From assembly GCA_002162755.1 (NCBI GenBank), contig MAAS01000029.1, forward strand, positions 285,033 to 349,032: 64,000 nt of DNA, read 5' to 3'. A program made the position numbers and the translations under genes. The notes under the pieces are model-generated. The model was not told the origin of the DNA. It did not search any database and saw only the letters and a list, made by a program, of their open reading frames with translations. The DNA comes from Gammaproteobacteria bacterium 50_400_T64 (lineage in GTDB: Bacteria > Pseudomonadota > Gammaproteobacteria > Pseudomonadales > Porticoccaceae). Positions 27,216 through 37,433 of this stretch are shown one piece after another. The number at the start of each line of letters is the position of its first letter. Positions within the stretch are counted from its first letter, which is position 1.

Positions 27216-28012
27216 TAGGAGGAGGGCTCTTCGCTGCTGCTGTCTTCTGGTGATGAACGATGAACCAGCCGACCAAAGAGTATGCCGATCTCAAATAATA
27301 GCCACATGGGGATTGCGAGTAGTGACTGAGAAATAACGTCAGGTGGGGTGAGGAGCATGCCGAGCACAAAGCAGCCAACCAGCACGTAGGGTCGCTTGCC
27401 TGCCAGTGAAGAGGGTGTGACCATGCCTGTCCAGATTAAAATAAAGGTGGCGATGGGTATTTCAAAGGCAACGCCAAAGGCGAAAAATAGTTTTAGGACA
27501 AAGTCGAGATAGCTCGATATATCCGTCATCACGGTGACGTTCTCTGGCCCCACGCTGGTGAAAAAGCCGAAGATTAGAGGGAATACTACGAAGTAGGCGA
27601 AGGCCATGCCGGCGTAAAAAAGCATCACGCTAGAGGCGAATAAAGGCAGGACAATAAAGCGTTCTTTCTTGTAAAGGCCCGGGGCAATAAAGGCCCAAGT
27701 TTGATACAAAATAAAGGGCATGGCCGCAAATACGGATAGCACCATGGTTAATTTGAAAGGGGTGAGAAAGGGCGAGGCCACCTGTGTGGCGATCATGGTC
27801 GAATTTTCGGGTAAATAGACCCGCAATGGTTCTGAAACGAAGCCGTAAATTTCGTTGGCAAAGGGAAACATCGCAACAAAAAGAAGGAGGACAATAACAA
27901 TAGTGCGCAGTAGGCGATCGCGCAGCTCGATAAGATGGGTGACCATCGGTTGAGCAGCGCTAAGAGCGCCTTCTTTTTCTTCGTTTGCTTGTTCTGTTGG
28001 CTCGTTTGGCAT
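27215..28012 (-). CDS. tatC: Twin-arginine translocase subunit TatC
   Basis: 265 aa with six membrane helices. The family block [19 protein letters not shown] begins at ~25, and the Tat-signal recognition region [20 protein letters not shown] lies at ~100. It forms the receptor complex with TatB for folded proteins carrying twin-Arg signals. The last codons overlap the mutS start by one base. An acidic C-terminal tail ([13 protein letters not shown]) is non-conserved. Confidence 0.96.
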   Translation of the reverse strand: MPNEPTEQANEEKEGALSAAQPMVTHLIELRDRLLRTIVIVLLLFVAMFPFANEIYGFVSEPLRVYLPENSTMIATQVASPFLTPFKLTMVLSVFAAMPFILYQTWAFIAPGLYKKERFIVLPLFASSVMLFYAGMAFAYFVVFPLIFGFFTSVGPENVTVMTDISSYLDFVLKLFFAFGVAFEIPIATFILIWTGMVTPSSLAGKRPYVLVGCFVLGMLLTPPDVISQSLLAIPMWLLFEIGILFGRLVHRSSPEDSSSEEPSS

Positions 28013-28056
28013 AAGTCGTCTTATGGGTACCGCTCTTTGATGGGCACGGCTCTATT

Positions 28057-28485
28057 CTAGGGGGTTTTGTCGGGGGTAGTTTCTGGCGTTGATTCGTTAT
28101 TGGAAGCTGGGTTTGAGTCTATCGCCGCTTCGGCAGGGGGCTGCGGTTCGCTCGGTCCGTCGTCAATAAAGTCTTCTTCATTTGGGATTTGATGGCTAGC
28201 GGGCGTGGGTTCGTCGACTGGGGTGGAGGGTGAGCTCAGACGTTGTTCTATTTGCTTTCGCTCGTCTTCCATGCGGCCTAATAACTCTTCGTTGTAGAGT
28301 TCTCGGCGTATTTCATCGAGGCCGAATTCGCGTTCCATTTCCTGTCGAGCGCCATGTACGGAGCGCTTGATTTTACCCAGCCAGTAACCCAAAAACCGGA
28401 TCGTCTCAGGCAGCCTTTTTGGCCCAATCACAACCAGGCCAACCACGGCGATCAGTATTATTTCGGTAAAACCAATATCGAACAT
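28057..28485 (-). CDS. tatB: Twin-arginine translocase subunit TatB
   Basis: 142 aa. The single N-terminal membrane helix (MFDIGFTEIILIAVVGLVVIGPKRLPE) and amphipathic helix are typical of TatB, followed by a variable acidic, Pro-rich tail. It partners TatC in substrate recognition. It lies between tatA and tatC with short gaps (48 and 44 bp), so the three are one transcription unit. Confidence 0.95.
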   Translation of the reverse strand: MFDIGFTEIILIAVVGLVVIGPKRLPETIRFLGYWLGKIKRSVHGARQEMEREFGLDEIRRELYNEELLGRMEDERKQIEQRLSSPSTPVDEPTPASHQIPNEEDFIDDGPSEPQPPAEAAIDSNPASNNESTPETTPDKTP

Positions 28486-28533
28486 GGTGTTTGATCCAGG
28501 TTGAAACGGGGCTAGTCAGTGCGAAGGGCTTTA

Positions 28534-28800
28534 TTAAGCGCTCTTGTCTGAATTATCACTGCTGCTCGTGGCTTCAGCTTTCTCTTTATTGACGGTGTTA
28601 TTGCTGGCGTCTGCAGCGCTGTCGGCTTCCAGGTTCTGCTCTTTGTCAGCATCGTCATCGGTGGCGACGGCATCTTTAAAACCCTTTAGAGCGCCACCGA
28701 GGTCAGTACCCATGCCTTTCAGTCGCTTGGTGCCGAAAATCAACACTACGATCGCCAGTACTATCAACAGTTGCCAAATACTAATTCCGCCCAGTCCCAT
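28534..28800 (-). CDS. tatA: Twin-arginine translocase subunit TatA
   Basis: 88 aa. N-terminal [32 protein letters not shown] is the membrane plus amphipathic helix with the conserved Phe-Gly hinge. The tail is acidic and Ser-rich. TatA polymerises to form the transport conduit. A GAGGTAAGT ribosome site precedes the ATG. Confidence 0.95.
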   Translation of the reverse strand: MGLGGISIWQLLIVLAIVVLIFGTKRLKGMGTDLGGALKGFKDAVATDDDADKEQNLEADSAADASNNTVNKEKAEATSSSDNSDKSA

Positions 28801-28866
28801 ACTTACCTCTTTCGTTATCTTTCAAATTGCCGTGCTTTTACAGACGCTCTGTATAGGAAAAGCTGG

Positions 28867-29199
28867 CTAAGAATTTTTACGGCTAGCTTTTTCATCCAGC
28901 CCGGAAATGTCAAAACGGCGCGCAAGCTCCGCTAAAACTGAGTCGGCATTTTCGCCCAAGTGGGAGAGCATTACCAGTGAGTGAAACCAGAGATCGGCGG
29001 TTTCTGCTATCAATTCATTATTGTCACCGCTTTGCTCGGCATCTTTGGCGGCAATTAGGGTTTCGGTGCATTCTTCACCGACTTTTTCGAGAATCTTGTT
29101 CAGCCCTTTGTGGTGCAAGCTAGCGACATAAGATTTGTCGGCGTCCGCGCTTTTTCGTGCGGCGAGAATAGTGTCGAGTTGGGTCAATATATCGTTCAT
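28867..29199 (-). CDS. hisE: Phosphoribosyl-ATP pyrophosphatase
   Basis: 110 aa. Motifs [21 protein letters not shown] and [21 protein letters not shown] carry the metal-binding acidic residues of the MazG-like fold. It removes pyrophosphate from phosphoribosyl-ATP, histidine step 2. Separate from hisI but overlapping it by 4 nt, unlike the fused hisIE of enterics. Confidence 0.95.
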   Translation of the reverse strand: MNDILTQLDTILAARKSADADKSYVASLHHKGLNKILEKVGEECTETLIAAKDAEQSGDNNELIAETADLWFHSLVMLSHLGENADSVLAELARRFDISGLDEKASRKNS

Positions 29200-29621
29200 G
29201 ATTTTTTCTGGTCTAATGTTGATTGACTGTAAATAGCTTTGGGGTCTTTCAGTACAGGTTCAACAGCTTGCCACTGTCCGTCTCTGAGCACTTTGAAGAA
29301 ACAGCTGCGTCGCCCGGTGTGGCAGGCAATGCCGCCCAGTTGCTCTATCTTCAGGATGATCACATCGTCGTCACAGTCGAGGCGTATCTCACTGACACTT
29401 TGCACGTGCCCCGACTCTTCACCTTTGCGCCACAATTTTGTGCGCGAGCGTGACCAGTAGACAGCACGGCCTTCGGCAACAGTCAGGCTAAGGGCTTCGC
29501 GGTTCATCCAGGCAACCATCAAAATTTCATTGGTGGTTTTATCTTGCGCGATGGCGGGCACCAGACCCTGGTCATTCCAGGTGATTTGGTCGAGCCATTG
29601 GATGTCGGTAGATTCACTCAT
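29196..29621 (-). CDS. hisI: Phosphoribosyl-AMP cyclohydrolase
   Basis: 141 aa. It opens the adenine ring of phosphoribosyl-AMP, histidine step 3. Signature [17 protein letters not shown] at ~52, zinc/metal ligands in RLDCDDDVI and [11 protein letters not shown]. It overlaps hisE by 4 nt and so translation is coupled. Confidence 0.95.
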   Translation of the reverse strand: MSESTDIQWLDQITWNDQGLVPAIAQDKTTNEILMVAWMNREALSLTVAEGRAVYWSRSRTKLWRKGEESGHVQSVSEIRLDCDDDVIILKIEQLGGIACHTGRRSCFFKVLRDGQWQAVEPVLKDPKAIYSQSTLDQKKS

Positions 29622-29689
29622 GCTGATTGACGTGCTCTTTGTTAGCGCGATGACACTGGGGCTTTGTCAGGCGCGCGATTATGCCAGTC

Positions 29690-31330
29690 TTAAGACAGTA
29701 GTAACAGTACGGCGCCGAGAGCGATCAGCAATAAGGCGGGTGATGATGATTGCTGGGCCGCTTCATTCAGACCGCTGTAAGTACTGCCGAGCCCGAGTCC
29801 CACGAGTAGTGTGCCTGTCAGGGCTTTATTGTGCTGACGGGGCGGTAAAGCGGGCTGGTTATTTATTTGGTGGGCATTGAGTGTTTTGTCGATGCGCTTA
29901 ACCTGTTCCATCGAGTCGACCACCAGCTGTGGCAGGTGAGGTAGTTGTTCGAGCCAGTCGGGGGCGTGGCGTTTAACCTGCTTAAAAACCTGGCCGGGCT
30001 CAAAACGTTGCACGATCCAGCGTTCCAGAAAGGGATGGGCGGTGGCCCAGAGGTCGAGGTCGGGGTAGAGCTGTCGTCCCAGGCCCTCGATATTGAGCAG
30101 TGTTTTTTGCAATAAAATTAGCGAAGGCTGAACTTCTGCGTCGAAGCGCTGGGACATTTGAAACAGACTCACCAATAACTGACCGCAGGAAATATCTTTT
30201 AAAGGGCGTTGAAAAATGGGTTCGCAAACGGTGCGCACTGCCGATTCAACCTCGCTGAGAGCCGCATCGGGTTTCACCCACCCGGCGAGAATATGTAATT
30301 CGGCGACCTGGCGATAATCACGGCGAAAAATAGCGAGTAGATTGCGCGCCAGGTAGAACTGGTCTTCGGCGGATAGGCTGCCAATAATGGCGCAGTCGAT
30401 GGCGATATATTTGGGCTGGCGTGGCTTTGTGGTGTCGACAAAGATGTTGCCAGGGTGCATATCGGCATGAAAGAAATTGTGGTCGAAAACCTGGGTAAAG
30501 AAAATTTCCACGCCTCGTTCGGCCAGTACTTTGAAATCGGTGCCGGCGACTTCCAGTGCTTCGACGTCGGTAACAGGTGTGGCGTAAATACGCTCCATCA
30601 CTAGCACATCTTCGCAGGTATAGGGCCAATAGATTTCGGGGATATAAAGCTGATCAGAGTCTTCAAAGTTGCGGCGTAGCAGAGCGGTATTACCGGCTTC
30701 GCGCTGCAGGTTTAATTCATCAATAATCGTCGTGCGATAGTCTCGGGCGACTTCAACCGGACGTAGTCGTTTGCCGTCGGCGAAGTATTTTTCGACCAGA
30801 CGGGCGAGGGTTAGCATCAATGAGCAGTCCTGCTCAATGGTGATTTTAATATTGGGGCGCACCGCTTTAACGATGACTTCTCGACCGTCTTCGAGTACGG
30901 CGGCGTGTACCTGGGCGATGGATGCTGATGCCAGTGGCGCGGAGTCAAAGCTTTTGAATAGCTGGTCGACGGGTTGGCCCAAAGCCTGTTCGACGATGGC
31001 GATAAATTGCGTCGATTCAAAGGGCGGTACGTTATCTTGTAGTTGGTCGAGTTCCTGGCAAATATCGGCGGGAATAAGGTCGGGGCGGGTAGAGAGTAGC
31101 TGGCCAAATTTGACGAATACCGGGCCAAGTTCTTCCAGCGCCTGACGCAGACGTTCGCCTCTAGGTGCTTGAGGTTCAGGGAAAAGTGCCGCTATCCAGA
31201 GGGCAAAACGTAACAATAAAGGTGAAGACTGGCGGCTGGAATCGCTAAAGTTCGAGCTGTTGAAAAAGGTGTCGAGCCGGTAGCGCCGACTGACGCGCGC
31301 AATTTTCAGGGCCCGTGTTAAGCGTGACAT
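29690..31330 (-). CDS. ubiB: Ubiquinone biosynthesis accessory kinase-like protein UbiB
   Basis: About 546 aa from the ATG at 31330, 10 nt behind the ubiJ stop (an in-frame earlier start overlaps ubiJ). ABC1/ADCK atypical kinase family: [14 protein letters not shown] (~90), Ala-rich nucleotide loop [13 protein letters not shown] (~125), the invariant Lys in VIVKAVRP, and [11 protein letters not shown] (~290) with the metal-binding Asp. Two C-terminal helices anchor it in the membrane ([10 protein letters not shown] and [14 protein letters not shown]). It supports the Ubi complex in coenzyme Q synthesis. Confidence 0.95.
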   Translation of the reverse strand: MSRLTRALKIARVSRRYRLDTFFNSSNFSDSSRQSSPLLLRFALWIAALFPEPQAPRGERLRQALEELGPVFVKFGQLLSTRPDLIPADICQELDQLQDNVPPFESTQFIAIVEQALGQPVDQLFKSFDSAPLASASIAQVHAAVLEDGREVIVKAVRPNIKITIEQDCSLMLTLARLVEKYFADGKRLRPVEVARDYRTTIIDELNLQREAGNTALLRRNFEDSDQLYIPEIYWPYTCEDVLVMERIYATPVTDVEALEVAGTDFKVLAERGVEIFFTQVFDHNFFHADMHPGNIFVDTTKPRQPKYIAIDCAIIGSLSAEDQFYLARNLLAIFRRDYRQVAELHILAGWVKPDAALSEVESAVRTVCEPIFQRPLKDISCGQLLVSLFQMSQRFDAEVQPSLILLQKTLLNIEGLGRQLYPDLDLWATAHPFLERWIVQRFEPGQVFKQVKRHAPDWLEQLPHLPQLVVDSMEQVKRIDKTLNAHQINNQPALPPRQHNKALTGTLLVGLGLGSTYSGLNEAAQQSSSPALLLIALGAVLLLLS

Positions 31331-31340
31331 TAAAGCGTAC

Positions 31341-31931
31341 TCACGGCAGCAGCACTTTGAGTTGAGCGCCAATAAAATCTAGCGGTGACTGTGGTCTACT
31401 GTCGTCACTGCGGTCATCGGCGTCGTTATCGTTACTGTTGTCTGTTTTATAGGTGGCCCAGCCATTCTTGCCTCGAGAGACAATATCTTGCTGAAATTGC
31501 TGTGCCTTGCGTATCGATTCGCCAAATAGGTGGGCCGCGACATCGCCCGTATGTTCGGCGAGTAGAGCTTCCCAGTCGATGTCGGTTTCGCGGCTAAATG
31601 TTAGCAGGGTTGTGATTAGTGCATTTTCATCATGCAGCTCTACTTCGCACTCTTCTGCTGCGTCTACATCAGCGGCCATCAGGAAGCGGATGAGGGCAGG
31701 CGCGGTGCCGCTCAGCATGGCGGGTGCTAAACATTCATCACTGGGCATAATGATGATTTGGCTATCGGTGAATAAAATAGAAGCCGTAAAGCGCGGCGCG
31801 GTGGATTCAATCAACAGACTTTTGCCCGCAAGTGCACCCAGTTTTTGCGGGGTCTGCGGATCGTACTCAAGTGCGCGGTTGAGTGCCTTGGCTATGCCCT
31901 CGCAAGCCAGGGCGATGGCCGTATCGTTCAC
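31341..31931 (-). CDS. ubiJ: Ubiquinone biosynthesis accessory factor UbiJ
   Basis: 196 aa with an SCP2-like sterol-carrier lipid-binding domain (about 1-110), as in UbiJ, which with UbiK forms the scaffold of the soluble ubiquinone-synthesis complex. It is between ubiE (4-nt overlap) and ubiB. The stretch about 155-180 is acidic and Asn/Ser-rich ([14 protein letters not shown]) and looks like a lineage-specific linker, followed by the usual C-terminal helix. Confidence 0.9.
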   Translation of the reverse strand: MNDTAIALACEGIAKALNRALEYDPQTPQKLGALAGKSLLIESTAPRFTASILFTDSQIIIMPSDECLAPAMLSGTAPALIRFLMAADVDAAEECEVELHDENALITTLLTFSRETDIDWEALLAEHTGDVAAHLFGESIRKAQQFQQDIVSRGKNGWATYKTDNSNDNDADDRSDDSRPQSPLDFIGAQLKVLLP

Positions 31932-32689
31932 CCTTTAATACCTCGGTGCAGGGCGACAATACCACCGGTCATGTTGTAGTACTGGCAATGACTGAAGCCG
32001 GCATCGCTCATCATGCCCTTGAGTGTTTGCTGGTCGGGGTGCATGCGAATGGATTCAGCGAGGTAGCGGTAACTGTCGGCATCATCGGCGACCAGCTTGC
32101 CAACGCGGGGCAAAATTTGGAAAGAATAGGTGTCGTAAATTTTTGCTAGCAAGGGGTTTTTTGGCTTCGAAAATTCGAGTACTAGCAAGCGCCCGCCAGG
32201 TTTGAGTACGCGTAGCATAGAGCGTAGGGCGAGATCTTTGTCAGTGACATTGCGCAGACCGAAGGCGATGGTAATGCAGTCGATACTGTTATCTTCAAAG
32301 GGCAGGAACTGTGCGTCGGCCTGTGCAAAACTAATATTGTTGAGCACACCTTTATCGGTCAGTCGGTCACGACCGACATTGAGCATCGAAGCGTTAATGT
32401 CGGCGAGGATGACGTGACCTTGATTGCCAACCAGTCGCGAGAATTTAATGCTGAGGTCGCCAGTACCCCCTGCGATATCGAGCACAGTGTGGCCGGGGCG
32501 TACGCCCGATAGCTCAATTGTGGTGCGCTTCCATAAGCGATGAATACCGCCGGACATCAGGTCGTTCATGATGTCGTATTTCGCCGCAACTGAATGGAAA
32601 ACGTCGGCGACGCGCTCGGCTTTTTTCTCCACGGCCACTTCGCTAAAGCCGAAGTGTGTGGTTTTTTCGGAGTCCTGTTCTGAGCTCAT
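31928..32689 (-). CDS. ubiE: Ubiquinone/menaquinone methyltransferase UbiE
   Basis: 253 aa C-methyltransferase acting on the demethoxy-ubiquinol ring. SAM-binding motif [16 protein letters not shown] near residue 65, the UbiE signature [17 protein letters not shown] near 40, and the C-terminal [12 protein letters not shown]. First of the ubi cluster, with a 4-nt overlap to ubiJ. Confidence 0.96.
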   Translation of the reverse strand: MSSEQDSEKTTHFGFSEVAVEKKAERVADVFHSVAAKYDIMNDLMSGGIHRLWKRTTIELSGVRPGHTVLDIAGGTGDLSIKFSRLVGNQGHVILADINASMLNVGRDRLTDKGVLNNISFAQADAQFLPFEDNSIDCITIAFGLRNVTDKDLALRSMLRVLKPGGRLLVLEFSKPKNPLLAKIYDTYSFQILPRVGKLVADDADSYRYLAESIRMHPDQQTLKGMMSDAGFSHCQYYNMTGGIVALHRGIKG

Positions 32690-32767
32690 AACGCCCCCTC
32701 AATAACAGCAGGTAGTGTACACCGCCCAAGTGTATCTTGAACGGTGAACAGGTTTGTCGGCTGGGCT

Positions 32768-33571
32768 CTAGCGCAAATGACCGAGGTGTTTGCCAACCGT
32801 CTTGAGTGTCGGTTTTAGCAGGCGAGGCGTGCAGGCGACAATATGCCCATTATTAAGGTAGTCATCGCCACCCTGAAAATCGGCGACTCTGCCACCGGCT
32901 TCTTTCACCAGTAAAACGCCAGCGGCGATATCCCAGGGCTGTAAATACATTTCCCAAAAGGCGTCAACGCGCCCGGCGGCAACATAGGCGAGGTCGAGAG
33001 AGGCTGCGCCCATACGGCGTATGCCGGATGATTGATCGGCCAGGTCTGCCATGCACTTCAAGTAGGGCTGCATATTTTCAAAGGGTTTGCCACTGAAAGG
33101 GATGCCGGTTGCATAGAGTGCGCCGTGGGGTACTTCAAGGCCGGAAACACGAATCCGCGAGCCATTAAGTTGCGCACCGCGACCGCGGCTGGCAGTGAAT
33201 TCTTCCTGCTTTATCGGATCGTACACAACGGCGTGTTCAATGCGGCCCTTGTGGCGAAAGGCAATAGAAATAGCGTAGTGGGGTATGCCGCGAATAAAGT
33301 TGGTGGTGCCATCGAGAGGATCGATGATCCACTGGGAGTCAGCGTCTTTGCCCGCTATGGTGCCGGACTCTTCGCCAATGAAGCAGTGGTCGGGGTAGAC
33401 GCTGCGTAACTGGTTAATGATTTCGCTTTCTGCCATGTGGTCGATTTCAGTCACGAAATCGTTTTGGCTTTTTTCGTTAATTTGCAGGCGGTCGATTCTC
33501 TGAGATGCCTTGACGATTATATCTCCGGCGCTGCGTGCCGCACGTAGTGCGATGTTGACCATTGGTTCCAT
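32768..33571 (-). CDS. suhB: Inositol monophosphatase family protein SuhB
   Basis: 267 aa. Metal-binding motifs FIGEESG, WIIDPLDGTTNFIRG and the third Asp in QPWDIAAGVLLVKEAGG. Besides phosphatase activity, SuhB assists ribosomal RNA transcription with Nus factors in E. coli (family knowledge). N-terminus MEPMVNIALRAARSAG fits E. coli SuhB, supporting this start. Divergent from trmJ across a 162-bp gap with a TATACT box at about 33691, as in pseudomonads. Confidence 0.95.
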   Translation of the reverse strand: MEPMVNIALRAARSAGDIIVKASQRIDRLQINEKSQNDFVTEIDHMAESEIINQLRSVYPDHCFIGEESGTIAGKDADSQWIIDPLDGTTNFIRGIPHYAISIAFRHKGRIEHAVVYDPIKQEEFTASRGRGAQLNGSRIRVSGLEVPHGALYATGIPFSGKPFENMQPYLKCMADLADQSSGIRRMGAASLDLAYVAAGRVDAFWEMYLQPWDIAAGVLLVKEAGGRVADFQGGDDYLNNGHIVACTPRLLKPTLKTVGKHLGHLR

Positions 33572-33733
33572 AAGGTTTCCGCGCCTGGATTTTGAAAGGC
33601 GCGCATTGTACCAAAACCTCAGCGTTGTAACAGTGCGCGCTGTGTATATATATAGCTACCGTTATATGGCACTGTGGGCCATCCTCTCTGCTATACTGCG
33701 CGCCGAAAATTAGGCTCAATATGAATCCGTATT

Positions 33734-34543
33734 ATGAATCAACGTTTTGATAAAATCCGTGTCGTTTTGGTTAACACCAGTCATCCTGGCAACATTGGGG
33801 CTGCTGCCCGTGCGCTGAAAAACATGGGCCTGAGTCGGCTCTATTTGGTTGCGCCAAAGGACTTTCCAGCCGATCGTGCTGTGTGGCGCGCGGCCAGTGC
33901 GGTCGACGTGCTCGACAATGCCGTGGTGGTTGAGACGCTTGATGAGGCGATTAGTGGCTGTGGCCTGGTGGTTGGCACCAGTGCCCGCGACCGCCGCATC
34001 CCCTGGCCCCTGCTCAATCCGCGCGAATGTGGCGAAAAGCTGTGGCATGAGGCGGAAGTACACGATGTGGCGATCGTCTTTGGTCGTGAAGACCGAGGGC
34101 TGAAAAACGAAGAGCTGCACAAGTGTACCTACCATGTGCATATTCCCTCTAATCCTGATTACAGTTCTCTCAATTTGGCCGCAGCAGTTCAGGTGCTTTG
34201 TTACGAGGTGAGAATGGCGGCTCTGGCCGACAGCGAAAAGCCGCGAGATCAGCTGCTCGGTGGTGATTGGGATGTGCCGCCGGCGCGGGTCGAAGAGCTG
34301 GAGCTTTATTATGCCCATCTCGAGCAAACCCTGGTCGACCTGGGTTTTCACGATCGTGATAATCCCCGTCAAACGATGCAGCGCTTGCGTCGCCTGTTTG
34401 GTCGTATTCGGCTCGACGCTATGGAGTTGTCGATTATGCGTGGCGTGCTGACGGGCATTCAAAACGCAGCTCACCGTTTGGGCGAGCTGACAAAAAAGGA
34501 GTCTCATCCAGGTGGTAATGGTTCTTCCAGGCGCAAGCCTTAA
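33734..34543 (+). CDS. trmJ: tRNA (cytidine/uridine-32-2'-O)-methyltransferase TrmJ
   Basis: 269 aa SPOUT methyltransferase. N-terminal VVLVNTSHPGNIGAAARALKNMG, the SAM knot with FGREDRGLKNEELHKC (~115) and the C-terminal YSSLNLAAAVQVLCYE motif. It methylates ribose at tRNA position 32. Next downstream is the isc operon. In many relatives cysE lies between trmJ and iscR; here it is absent. Confidence 0.95.
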   Translation: MNQRFDKIRVVLVNTSHPGNIGAAARALKNMGLSRLYLVAPKDFPADRAVWRAASAVDVLDNAVVVETLDEAISGCGLVVGTSARDRRIPWPLLNPRECGEKLWHEAEVHDVAIVFGREDRGLKNEELHKCTYHVHIPSNPDYSSLNLAAAVQVLCYEVRMAALADSEKPRDQLLGGDWDVPPARVEELELYYAHLEQTLVDLGFHDRDNPRQTMQRLRRLFGRIRLDAMELSIMRGVLTGIQNAAHRLGELTKKESHPGGNGSSRRKP

Positions 34544-34562
34544 AGCCTCGATACGGGTTTGT

Positions 34563-34620
34563 TTACCCGACTAAAAAGCTTGGTTATTTACTTGACTAAA
34601 AAGCTTGGTTATTCGATAAT
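34563..34620 (+). promoter_or_regulatory. iscR promoter covered by two abutting IscR-like sites
   Basis: TTGACT (34592-34597), 17 bp, GATAAT (34615-34620) is a near-consensus promoter 45 bp before iscR. Two 25-bp units, 34563-34587 and 34588-34612, both start TTAC(CC/TT)GACTAAAA and end GCTTGGTTAT. The left half matches the E. coli IscR type 1 half-site ATASYYGACT at 9 of 10 positions; the right half is weaker. The second unit overlaps the -35 box and spacer. Autorepression by [2Fe-2S]-IscR is inferred. Confidence 0.75.
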
Positions 34621-34664
34621 CGCCGTAATGAATCTTGATGCGCGGATTGCGTGGAGGCGGGCAA

Positions 34665-35141
34665 ATGAAGCTAACAACTCGAGGACGTTACGCCGTGACG
34701 GCGATGCTTGACCTAGCATTGAATGGCGATAAAGGGCCGATTAGTTTGGCCGCAATTTCTCAGCGCCAGGATATATCCCTGTCATATCTTGAGCAGTTGT
34801 TTGCCAAGCTGCGCAAGAATGATTTGGTCGCCAGTGTGCGAGGCCCTGGTGGAGGCTATCGATTGAGCCGCTGCCGCGAACAAATTAATGTTGCTGACAT
34901 TATCAGTGCGGTGAATGAGTCGACAGACTCGACCAGTTGCCAGGGCAAAGGTGATTGCCAAAAAGGCGAGGCCTGCTTGACCCACCACCTGTGGGACGGC
35001 TTGAGTCACCAGATACATGATTTTTTGAGCGGTATTTCTCTCGGAAGTTTGACTGAGCAGAATGAGGTAAGGCGTGTGAGCGAGCGTCAGATTAGCGCTG
35101 CTGAAGAAACCGTAGTTAATGCGGAAGCGCTTAACCTGTAA
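34665..35141 (+). CDS. iscR: Fe-S cluster assembly transcription regulator IscR
   Basis: 158 aa Rrf2-family winged-helix regulator. [19 protein letters not shown] begins the DNA-binding domain; I chose this ATG for the GGAGGCGG ribosome site. The cluster ligands Cys92, Cys98, Cys104 and His107 ([18 protein letters not shown]) are all conserved, so it should sense [2Fe-2S]. First gene of a complete isc operon. Confidence 0.97.
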   Translation: MKLTTRGRYAVTAMLDLALNGDKGPISLAAISQRQDISLSYLEQLFAKLRKNDLVASVRGPGGGYRLSRCREQINVADIISAVNESTDSTSCQGKGDCQKGEACLTHHLWDGLSHQIHDFLSGISLGSLTEQNEVRRVSERQISAAEETVVNAEALNL

Positions 35142-35288
35142 AGAATTTGAATTTAAAATTGATACCTTTGCGCGAGAGATAATTTTTCTTTCAGGCAAGA
35201 CAAAAATGCGCGCAGAGAGGGCGTTTACAGTTATAAATGATCGATTGAGCGCGTTTTACCGACAGTAGGCGCTATGAAGTCGACGTGG

Positions 35289-35312
35289 CATAGGAGCAAA
35301 ATAGCTCTTATG
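35289..35312 (+). promoter_or_regulatory. Hairpin in the iscR-iscS gap
   Basis: CATAGGAGC (35289-35297) and GCTCTTATG (35304-35312) form a 9-bp stem with one G-U pair, about 70 bp before iscS. The 239-bp gap is longer than the other gaps in the operon. The hairpin may attenuate or stabilise the iscSUA message; this is inference. Confidence 0.35.
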
Positions 35313-35380
35313 AAAAGGTCTCAAATTAGTTTTGCCCTCGGATTAAATTGCAAATCAAGGGGGCTCGTGGAGTGTTAGAA

Positions 35381-36595
35381 ATGAAGTTGCCTATCTATCT
35401 TGATTATTCCGCTACAACGCCCGTTGACCCACGGGTGGCTGCACGCATGGCAGAATGCCTGACTATGGACGGCGTGTTTGGTAATGCGGCCTCGCGTTCC
35501 CACTCGTTTGGTTGGCAGGCAGAAGCAGCGATTGAAGATGCTCGTCAGCAGGTCGCTAATTTGATCAATGCCGACCCAAGAGATATTGTCTGGACATCGG
35601 GTGCCACCGAATCGGATAACCTTGCAATTAAAGGTTGTGCGCATTTTAACGAGCGTAAAGGCAAGCACATCATTACCTCTAAAATTGAGCATAAAGCGGT
35701 GCTCGATAGCTGTCGGCAGCTGGAGCGGGAAGGCTATGAAATTACCTATCTTGACCCCTGTGCCAGTGGTTTGATTGAACCTCAGGCCGTTGCCGATGCG
35801 ATTCGCGACGACACCACGCTGGTATCGCTGATGCACGTCAATAATGAAATCGGCACTATTACGGATATTACCGCGATTGGCGAGATTTGCCGCGAGCGCG
35901 GTGTTTTCTTTCACGTCGATGCCGCGCAAAGTGCTGGTAAAGTCAAAATTGATATGACCGAAATGAAGGTCGATTTAATGTCTTTCTCGGCCCACAAAAT
36001 TTACGGCCCTAAAGGCATGGGTGCGCTGTATGTGCGCCGCAAGCCCCGGGTGCGCATCGAAGCTCAAATGCATGGCGGCGGTCATGAGCGCGGCATGCGT
36101 TCGGGCACTTTGCCGACCCACCAAATTGTCGGCATGGGTGAAGCCTTCCGCATTGCCCGTGAAGAAATGGACGACGAAAATACACGTATTCTCGCCCTGC
36201 GCAATCGTTTGTGGGAGGGCTTTAAAGATATGGAAGAAGCCCACCTCAACGGTACCCTTGAGCAACATGTCGCGGGCAATCTTAATGTCAGCTTTGCCTT
36301 TGTTGAGGGCGAGTCACTGATTATGGCGCTGAAAGATTTGGCTGTGTCATCGGGCTCAGCTTGTACCTCCGCCAGCCTTGAACCCTCTTATGTGTTGCGT
36401 GCACTGGGTCTTGAAGATGAGCTGGCGCACAGCTCCATTCGCTTCAGCATCGGCCGTTTTACCACGGAAGAAGAAGTCGATTACACCATTGAGAAAGTAT
36501 TGACAGCTGTTACCAAGCTGAGAGAGCTGTCGCCGTTGTGGGACATGTTCAAAGCCGGCGTCGATTTAAGTACGGTGCAATGGGCTGCCCACTAA
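35381..36595 (+). CDS. iscS: Cysteine desulfurase IscS
   Basis: 404 aa PLP enzyme that takes sulfur from cysteine for Fe-S clusters and tRNA thiolation. Starts [19 protein letters not shown], the family's normal N-terminus, with GGAG upstream. The PLP Lys lies in [12 protein letters not shown] and the persulfide-forming Cys in [14 protein letters not shown] (near 327). Full length. Confidence 0.97.
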   Translation: MKLPIYLDYSATTPVDPRVAARMAECLTMDGVFGNAASRSHSFGWQAEAAIEDARQQVANLINADPRDIVWTSGATESDNLAIKGCAHFNERKGKHIITSKIEHKAVLDSCRQLEREGYEITYLDPCASGLIEPQAVADAIRDDTTLVSLMHVNNEIGTITDITAIGEICRERGVFFHVDAAQSAGKVKIDMTEMKVDLMSFSAHKIYGPKGMGALYVRRKPRVRIEAQMHGGGHERGMRSGTLPTHQIVGMGEAFRIAREEMDDENTRILALRNRLWEGFKDMEEAHLNGTLEQHVAGNLNVSFAFVEGESLIMALKDLAVSSGSACTSASLEPSYVLRALGLEDELAHSSIRFSIGRFTTEEEVDYTIEKVLTAVTKLRELSPLWDMFKAGVDLSTVQWAAH

Positions 36596-36661
36596 AATTT
36601 TCGATTAATAAAGTAGTGATTAAGCCTGGTGTATTCGGGCTTTCAACGGAGGAAATAAATT

Positions 36662-37048
36662 ATGGCCTACAGTGATAAAGTTCTCGATCATTACGACAAC
36701 CCCCGTAATGTGGGTGTGCTGGACGATAAGGCACTGAATGTCGGTACTGGCATGGTCGGAGCGCCGGCCTGTGGTGACGTAATGCGCCTGCAAATTCAGA
36801 TTAACGATGAAGGCATCATTGAAGATGCCAAATTTAAAACCTACGGTTGCGGTTCGGCGATAGCCTCAAGCTCATTACTTACCGAATGGGTTAAGGGCAA
36901 GACTCTGGAAGATGCGGCAAAGATTAAAAACTCCGAAATTGCCGAAGAGCTGGCGCTGCCGCCAGTGAAAATCCATTGTTCGGTATTGGCTGAAGATGCT
37001 ATTCAGGCTGCGATTCAGGATATCCGTAAAAAGCGCGGCGAAGACTGA
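36662..37048 (+). CDS. iscU: Fe-S cluster scaffold IscU
   Basis: 128 aa. Three cluster-binding cysteines in APACGDVMRL, KTYGCGSAIA and PPVKIHCSVLAEDA; the LPPVK motif recognised by HscA is present as ALPPVKIHC. Strong ribosome site GGAGGAAATAA. Follows iscS. Confidence 0.97.
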   Translation: MAYSDKVLDHYDNPRNVGVLDDKALNVGTGMVGAPACGDVMRLQIQINDEGIIEDAKFKTYGCGSAIASSSLLTEWVKGKTLEDAAKIKNSEIAEELALPPVKIHCSVLAEDAIQAAIQDIRKKRGED

Positions 37049-37083
37049 ATCGTTTCAAGAAGAGATAGGCGAGGAGGCAGTAA

Positions 37084-37407
37084 ATGGCTATATCAATGAG
37101 TGAAGCTGCCCAGCAGCACGTTGCTAACCACCTGAAGAACAGGGGTAAAGGGCAGGGTATTCGTCTTGGCGTACGCACTAACGGTTGTTCGGGTATGTCC
37201 TATGTACTGGAGTTTGTCGACGAGGCTGATCCCGGTGATGAGGTGTTTCCCGCTGGTGACGTCAAGCTTTTTATCGATCCGAAAAGCCTGGTTTACCTTG
37301 ACGGCACCGAGCTAGATTTTGTCAAAGAAGGCCTCAATGAAGGCTTTCAGTTCAACAACCCCAATGTCAAAGACGAATGCGGTTGTGGCGAGAGTTTTAA
37401 TATTTAA
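37084..37407 (+). CDS. iscA: Fe-S assembly A-type carrier IscA
   Basis: 107 aa. Cluster ligands Cys in [13 protein letters not shown] and the C-terminal CGCGESF. Moves [4Fe-4S] clusters to targets. A GAGGAGGCAGTAA ribosome site precedes the ATG. Confidence 0.96.
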   Translation: MAISMSEAAQQHVANHLKNRGKGQGIRLGVRTNGCSGMSYVLEFVDEADPGDEVFPAGDVKLFIDPKSLVYLDGTELDFVKEGLNEGFQFNNPNVKDECGCGESFNI

Positions 37408-37433
37408 TCGACACAGCTGCAGGCAGTAAACGC

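Noticed and set aside
33716-34507. 263-aa open frame antisense to trmJ
   Set aside because: It lies fully opposite trmJ, a well-supported gene, with low-complexity composition and no recognisable motif.
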